From: Gammaproteobacteria bacterium
Lineage (GTDB): Bacteria > Pseudomonadota > Gammaproteobacteria > Chromatiales > Chromatiaceae
Assembly: GCA_021773975.1 (NCBI GenBank)
Contig: JAJFJN010000091.1
Span: forward strand, 1-37,610
DNA length: 37,610 nucleotides
Reading direction: 5' to 3'
In this document: piece by piece, positions 34,256 to 37,610 of the stretch
Layout of the letters: the number at the start of each line of letters is the position of its first letter
Numbering within the stretch: position 1 is the first letter of the stretch
The notes under the pieces: model-generated
Databases searched by the model: none
Seen by the model: the letters and a program-made list of their open reading frames with translations, nothing else
What the model was told of the DNA's origin: nothing
Translations under genes and position numbers: made by a program

Positions 34256-35824
34256 ATGGCCATGAAAATTGGTATCCCAAAAGAGGTTCACGACAACGAG
34301 AAACGTGTCGCTGCAACCCCTGAGACTGTCGAACGAATCCACAAACTGGGTTATACGATGGCCATCGAGGCAGGAGCTGGCGCAGCTGCCAACTTCTCTG
34401 ATGAAGCTTATAAAGAGGCTGGTGCTGAGATTATAGAAGACACTAAAACCCTCTGGGCAGAGTCTGACATCATCATGAAGGTGCGTGCACCAGAGCCACA
34501 TCCTGTGCTCGGTGTGCATGAAACTGAGCTGTTGCGTGAAGGTGGCACCCTCATCAGCTTTATCTGGCCTGCCCAGAATGAAGGACTGTTGAACAGCTTG
34601 AAAGAGCGCAAGGCAACTGTTATTGCAATGGACAGCGTCCCACGTATCTCTCGTGCTCAGAAACTTGACGCCCTCAGCTCCATGGCAAACATCGCCGGTT
34701 ACCGTGCTATTGTTGAAGCCTCCAATGCCTTTGGCCGTTTCTTCACCGGACAGATAACCGCTGCCGGTAAAGTACCACCTGCCAAAGTGATGGTGATTGG
34801 TGCGGGTGTTGCAGGTCTTGCCGCTATCGGTGCAGCCAACAGCCTAGGCGCTATTGTTCGTGCCTTCGATACCCGCCCTGAGGTAAAAGAGCAGGTAGAG
34901 AGCATGGGGGCTGAATTTCTGATGCTTGAGTTCGAAGAGGCAGACGACGGCTCCCCCAACACGGGTTATGCCAAAACCATGAGCAAAGAGTTCATCGAAG
35001 CTGAGATGAAGCTCTTTGCCGAACAGGCAATGGACGTCGATATCATCGTCACCACTGCCCTGATCCCTGGTAAACCCGCTCCTAAGTTGATCACCTCTGG
35101 CATGGTTGAATCCATGAAAGACGGCAGTGTGATTGTTGATCTGGCTGCTGAGCAGGGTGGCAACTGCGCCCTGACCGAGCCTGGCAAAGCCGTTGTTAAG
35201 CACGGCGTCACCATCATCGGTTACACCGATCTACCAAGTCGTCTAGCTGCACAATCCAGCCAGCTTTACGGCACCAACCTGCGTCACCTGCTGACAGACA
35301 TGACTCCTGAAAAGGACGGCAATCTTGTCGTCAACTTTGAAGATGTCGTCGTCCGTGGCGCTACGGTAGTTAAAGAGGGTGAGATCACCTGGCCTGCTCC
35401 TCCAATTGAAGTTTCAGCCGCACCTGCAAAACCAGCGCTTGCTGTTGCTGCCCCACCTGTTGAAGTGGAAGAAGAGAAGAAGAACCCTGTCGGTGGTTTT
35501 ATCGGTCTTGGCATTGGCGGCATTCTGCTGGTCATGCTGGGTCAGGTTGCACCACCTGACTTTCTGGCTCACTTCACGGTATTTGTACTCTCCTGCTTCA
35601 TCGGCTACATGGTGATCTGGAATGTATCCCCAGCGCTGCATACCCCACTGATGAGTGTTACCAACGCCATCAGCGGCATCATCGTTGTCGGTGCGCTGTT
35701 ACAGGTATCAAGTTCAAGTGGACTGGTGGTCTTTCTGGCATTTATTGCCATCCTGATCGCCACCATTAATATTGCAGGCGGTTTTGCCGTCACTCAGCGC
35801 ATGCTGAAGATGTTCCAGAGATAA
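34256..35824 (+). CDS. pntA: Proton-translocating NAD(P)+ transhydrogenase, alpha subunit
   Basis: Alpha subunit of the membrane transhydrogenase, which couples proton flow to hydride transfer between NADH and NADP+. The N-terminal domain I begins [22 protein letters not shown], with [22 protein letters not shown] and the NAD-binding motif GAGVAG (182-187). A Pro/Ala linker leads to four membrane helices (about 408-515). At 522 residues it is of the E. coli PntA layout, not the split PntAA/PntAB form. It starts five bases after the aconitase stop and lies 12 bases before pntB. Co-transcription with an NADP-independent aconitase suggests a role in supplying NADPH for biosynthesis or carbon fixation. 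Confidence 0.96.
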   Translation: MAMKIGIPKEVHDNEKRVAATPETVERIHKLGYTMAIEAGAGAAANFSDEAYKEAGAEIIEDTKTLWAESDIIMKVRAPEPHPVLGVHETELLREGGTLISFIWPAQNEGLLNSLKERKATVIAMDSVPRISRAQKLDALSSMANIAGYRAIVEASNAFGRFFTGQITAAGKVPPAKVMVIGAGVAGLAAIGAANSLGAIVRAFDTRPEVKEQVESMGAEFLMLEFEEADDGSPNTGYAKTMSKEFIEAEMKLFAEQAMDVDIIVTTALIPGKPAPKLITSGMVESMKDGSVIVDLAAEQGGNCALTEPGKAVVKHGVTIIGYTDLPSRLAAQSSQLYGTNLRHLLTDMTPEKDGNLVVNFEDVVVRGATVVKEGEITWPAPPIEVSAAPAKPALAVAAPPVEVEEEKKNPVGGFIGLGIGGILLVMLGQVAPPDFLAHFTVFVLSCFIGYMVIWNVSPALHTPLMSVTNAISGIIVVGALLQVSSSSGLVVFLAFIAILIATINIAGGFAVTQRMLKMFQR

Positions 35825-35836
35825 GGGGATATAGAG

Positions 35837-37258
35837 ATGAGTCCAGGTTTACAAACAATTTTCTATATCGTCGCTTCGGTACTGTTTATTCTTGCCCTAG
35901 GCGGACTAAGCAATCAGGAGACAGCACGTCGCGGTAACATCTACGGCATGGTCGGTATGGGTTTGGCACTGGTTGCCACCATTCTGGGTCAACAGGTTCA
36001 TGGGGCTGGATACGCCTGGCTAATTATCGCCATGGTTATCGGTGGCAGCGTGGGGCTGTTTCTGGCCAAAAAAGTACAGATGACCGAAATGCCAGAGCTG
36101 GTCGCCATCCTCCACAGCTTTGTGGGTATGGCTGCCGTACTGGTTGGTTTTGCAGGTTACTTTGGTACTTCACCTGATTCAGGGCATGCCCTGGAAGGCG
36201 CTGCCAGAACCATCCACGAGATTGAGATATACCTCGGTGTTTTGATCGGTGCGGTCACCTTCACCGGCTCTGTAGTCGCCTTTGGTAAGCTCAAAGGGAT
36301 CATCACCAGCAAGCCATTGACCCTACCCGGTCGTCACTGGATGAACCTGGGATTAGGTGTACTCTGCATCATCCTCGGTGGCGTTTTTGTTGGTGGTGAG
36401 CACAGCGGCGGCGCTGTTACCGCTCTGATTGTTATGACCATTATCGCCTTCATCTTCGGTGTGCATATGGTTATGGCCATCGGCGGTGCAGATATGCCGG
36501 TTGTGGTCTCCATGCTTAACAGCTACTCAGGTTGGGCTGCCGCAGCTACCGGCTTTATGCTCAACAATGACCTGCTGATTGTTACCGGTGCATTGGTAGG
36601 TTCCAGTGGTGCCATCCTCTCCTACATTATGTGTCGTGCCATGAACCGTAAGTTCATTGCTGTTATCGCTGGTGGGTTTGGTTCAGACGGTGGTACAGCT
36701 GCACCTGCTGCTGGCGATGGCGAGGTGCAAGAATACGCACCAGAGACCTCCGCAGATGAAGTCGCCGAGATGCTAAACGACGCCAAAGAGGTTGTCATCG
36801 TACCGGGTTACGGTATGGCTGTTGCCCAGGCACAGCACACCATCAACGACATCACCCGCAAGCTGAAAGCCAAAGACATCAATGTCCGCTTTGCCATCCA
36901 CCCCGTGGCTGGTCGCATGCCAGGACATATGAATGTACTGTTGGCCGAAGCCAAGGTGTCTTATGACATCGTACTGGAGATGGATGAGATCAACGACGAT
37001 CTACCAAAAGTCGATGTGGTACTGGTTATTGGTGCTAACGACATCGTCAACCCAAGTGCTCTGGATGATCCAAACAGCCCAATCGCAGGTATGCCTGTGT
37101 TGGAAGTCTGGAAGTCTGGTACCGTGGTTGTGATGAAACGGGGTCGTGGTGTTGGTTATGCCGGCGTGGATAACCCACTCTTCTTCAGAGACAACACCCG
37201 CATGCTATACGGTGATGCAAAAGCCAGTGTGGACGCTATTTTGTCCGACATCAGCTAA
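35837..37258 (+). CDS. pntB: Proton-translocating NAD(P)+ transhydrogenase, beta subunit
   Basis: Beta subunit of the same transhydrogenase, 473 residues. About eight or nine membrane helices fill residues 1-265, including [29 protein letters not shown]-like sequence and the [12 protein letters not shown] segment with a conserved His. The C-terminal NADP-binding domain III carries [15 protein letters not shown], the [18 protein letters not shown] motif, and [20 protein letters not shown] precedes the ATG. It is the last gene of acn-pntA-pntB, followed after 20 bases by a strong terminator. Confidence 0.96.
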   Translation: MSPGLQTIFYIVASVLFILALGGLSNQETARRGNIYGMVGMGLALVATILGQQVHGAGYAWLIIAMVIGGSVGLFLAKKVQMTEMPELVAILHSFVGMAAVLVGFAGYFGTSPDSGHALEGAARTIHEIEIYLGVLIGAVTFTGSVVAFGKLKGIITSKPLTLPGRHWMNLGLGVLCIILGGVFVGGEHSGGAVTALIVMTIIAFIFGVHMVMAIGGADMPVVVSMLNSYSGWAAAATGFMLNNDLLIVTGALVGSSGAILSYIMCRAMNRKFIAVIAGGFGSDGGTAAPAAGDGEVQEYAPETSADEVAEMLNDAKEVVIVPGYGMAVAQAQHTINDITRKLKAKDINVRFAIHPVAGRMPGHMNVLLAEAKVSYDIVLEMDEINDDLPKVDVVLVIGANDIVNPSALDDPNSPIAGMPVLEVWKSGTVVVMKRGRGVGYAGVDNPLFFRDNTRMLYGDAKASVDAILSDIS

Positions 37259-37277
37259 GCACTTTACCTTTAACTAT

Positions 37278-37315
37278 AAAAAAAGCCCCCATCAATTTGA
37301 TGGGGGCTTTTTTTT
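37278..37315 (+). terminator. Intrinsic terminator after pntB
   Basis: Stem GCCCCCATC (37285-37293) pairs with GATGGGGGC (37299-37307) around AATTT and is followed by eight T (37308-37315), with a matching A-run before it. Immediately after it is a second small inverted repeat, TTCGGAA-TGA-TTCCGAA (37314-37330). Confidence 0.92.
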
Positions 37316-37507
37316 CGGAATGATTCCGAATAGGCTTTTGATTTATTTCTAGCCATTTTGACACCTCATATAGTCTCCTAACCTAACTATAGAATGTGTC
37401 TACTCTCTGTGGTCTGTGGGTAATAACTCGGCAAGATAACGTCGCAAATAACTTGCGCATTTGTAGTGTCGAGTAGCCCCAGGGAACTGCCCCCTCTGCC
37501 GCTCTTA

Positions 37508-37541
37508 GAACCGGACGTAAACCTCTCGATTTATCCGGCTC
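37508..37541 (-). ncRNA. Group II intron domain V
   Basis: Minus-strand reading is a 34-base hairpin starting GAGCCGGAT and ending ACGTCCGGTTC, with a GAGA (GNRA) tetraloop inside a TAAATC/GGTTTA-like distal stem. The AGC near the start, the ACG bulge side, and the GGTTC closing strand match the conserved catalytic core of group II introns. Every paired position appears intact, so the ribozyme core here is not visibly decayed. Confidence 0.85.
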
Positions 37542-37554
37542 CCACCATTCAACC

Positions 37555-37610
37555 TTAGCGTACAAACCCTGCTTTCCAGTGTGCAAACAAATTAGGAGAC
37601 TTTTGACTTA
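37555..37610 (-). CDS. Group II intron-encoded reverse transcriptase/maturase, C-terminal end only
   Basis: The last 17 codons (SQKSPNLFAHWKAGFVR then TAA at 37555-37557) are visible before the window edge. The LFAHWxxGF ending resembles the C-terminal tails of bacterial group II intron maturases, and the stop lies 13 bases before domain V, the usual place in domain IV. Identity is inferred mainly from position next to domain V, since too little protein is present for a firm family call. Confidence 0.6.
   Translation of the reverse strand, partial: SQKSPNLFAHWKAGFVR

Larger units (their letters stand above)
37468..37610 (-). mobile_element. Group II intron, 3' end (continues beyond the window)
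   Basis: Read on the minus strand, the window edge contains in order: the end of a maturase reading frame, a 34-base domain V hairpin, a domain VI-like stem with the CTACTCGAC ending, and then flanking exon DNA. The last bases of the intron are probably at 37468, giving an AC end as expected (AY) and a likely branch-point A seven bases from it. The 5' part, with the rest of the maturase and domains I-III, lies to the right of the window. It is inserted about 150 bases downstream of the pntB terminator, in antisense orientation to the pnt genes. Confidence 0.8.

Overview
The window looks like the chromosome of a mesophilic, moderately AT-rich gammaproteobacterium. The order rnm (yciV) - yciO - trpS - scpA - scpB - rluB is a familiar gammaproteobacterial arrangement, and SucA/SucB/LpdA, SodB and PntAB are also of proteobacterial type. 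An Aquifex-type aconitase beside a soluble-looking fumarate reductase pair, a transhydrogenase and a membrane-anchored alpha carbonic anhydrase suggests a chemoautotroph or mixotroph, perhaps of the sulfur-oxidising lineages that include marine invertebrate symbionts. That lifestyle is inference: no autotrophy marker gene (RuBisCO, ATP-citrate lyase, sox/dsr) lies in the window.

Layout. (1) 1-1000: decayed mobile DNA, an IS66 transposase with a large internal deletion followed by the C-terminal scrap of a Tn3-family transposase. (2) 1023-2900, minus strand: an ArsS-like radical SAM enzyme and a macro-domain protein. (3) 3193-8813, minus: the oxoglutarate dehydrogenase operon sucA-sucB-lpdA. 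(4) 9219-10232, plus: a membrane protein with a long Ala/Glu/Lys repeat and an NTF2-like (Cds6-type) C-terminal domain, ending at a bidirectional terminator. (5) 10336-16432, minus: rnm, yciO, a site-2 protease, trpS, scpA, scpB, rluB, probably mostly co-transcribed. (6) 16592-23557, plus: a complete Bat (aerotolerance) operon with overlapping genes: MoxR ATPase, DUF58, DUF4381, BatA, a BatB-BatC fusion and BatD. (7) 23580-27331, minus: a redox/oxygen-defence group: cupredoxin, SodB, a three-module Cys-rich mini-protein, a FAD oxidoreductase with a rubredoxin-like tail, and a ferredoxin-NADP reductase. (8) 27799-28392, plus: a periplasmic protein of unknown function, ending at a strong bidirectional terminator shared with (9) 28483-29604, minus: alpha carbonic anhydrase. 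(10) 29656-31967, minus: fumarate-reductase-like flavoprotein and iron-sulfur subunits. (11) 32328-37258, plus: Aquifex-type aconitase, pntA, pntB, preceded by a structured leader with a terminator-like hairpin. (12) 37468-37610, minus: the 3' end of a group II intron that runs out of the window, with an intact-looking domain V and the last codons of its maturase.

Regions 3, 10 and 11 together hold an oxidative TCA complex and a set of enzymes fitting reductive or bidirectional TCA flux. The aconitase/pnt genes appear GC-richer and more codon-biased than their neighbours, as expected for highly expressed genes. The points I consider least ordinary are the aconitase leader hairpin, the 25-residue threefold Cys repeat protein in the SodB cluster with its neighbouring oxidoreductase whose second nucleotide-binding motif is degenerate, the fumarate-reductase flavoprotein lacking the covalent-flavin histidine, and the two mobile-element edges.
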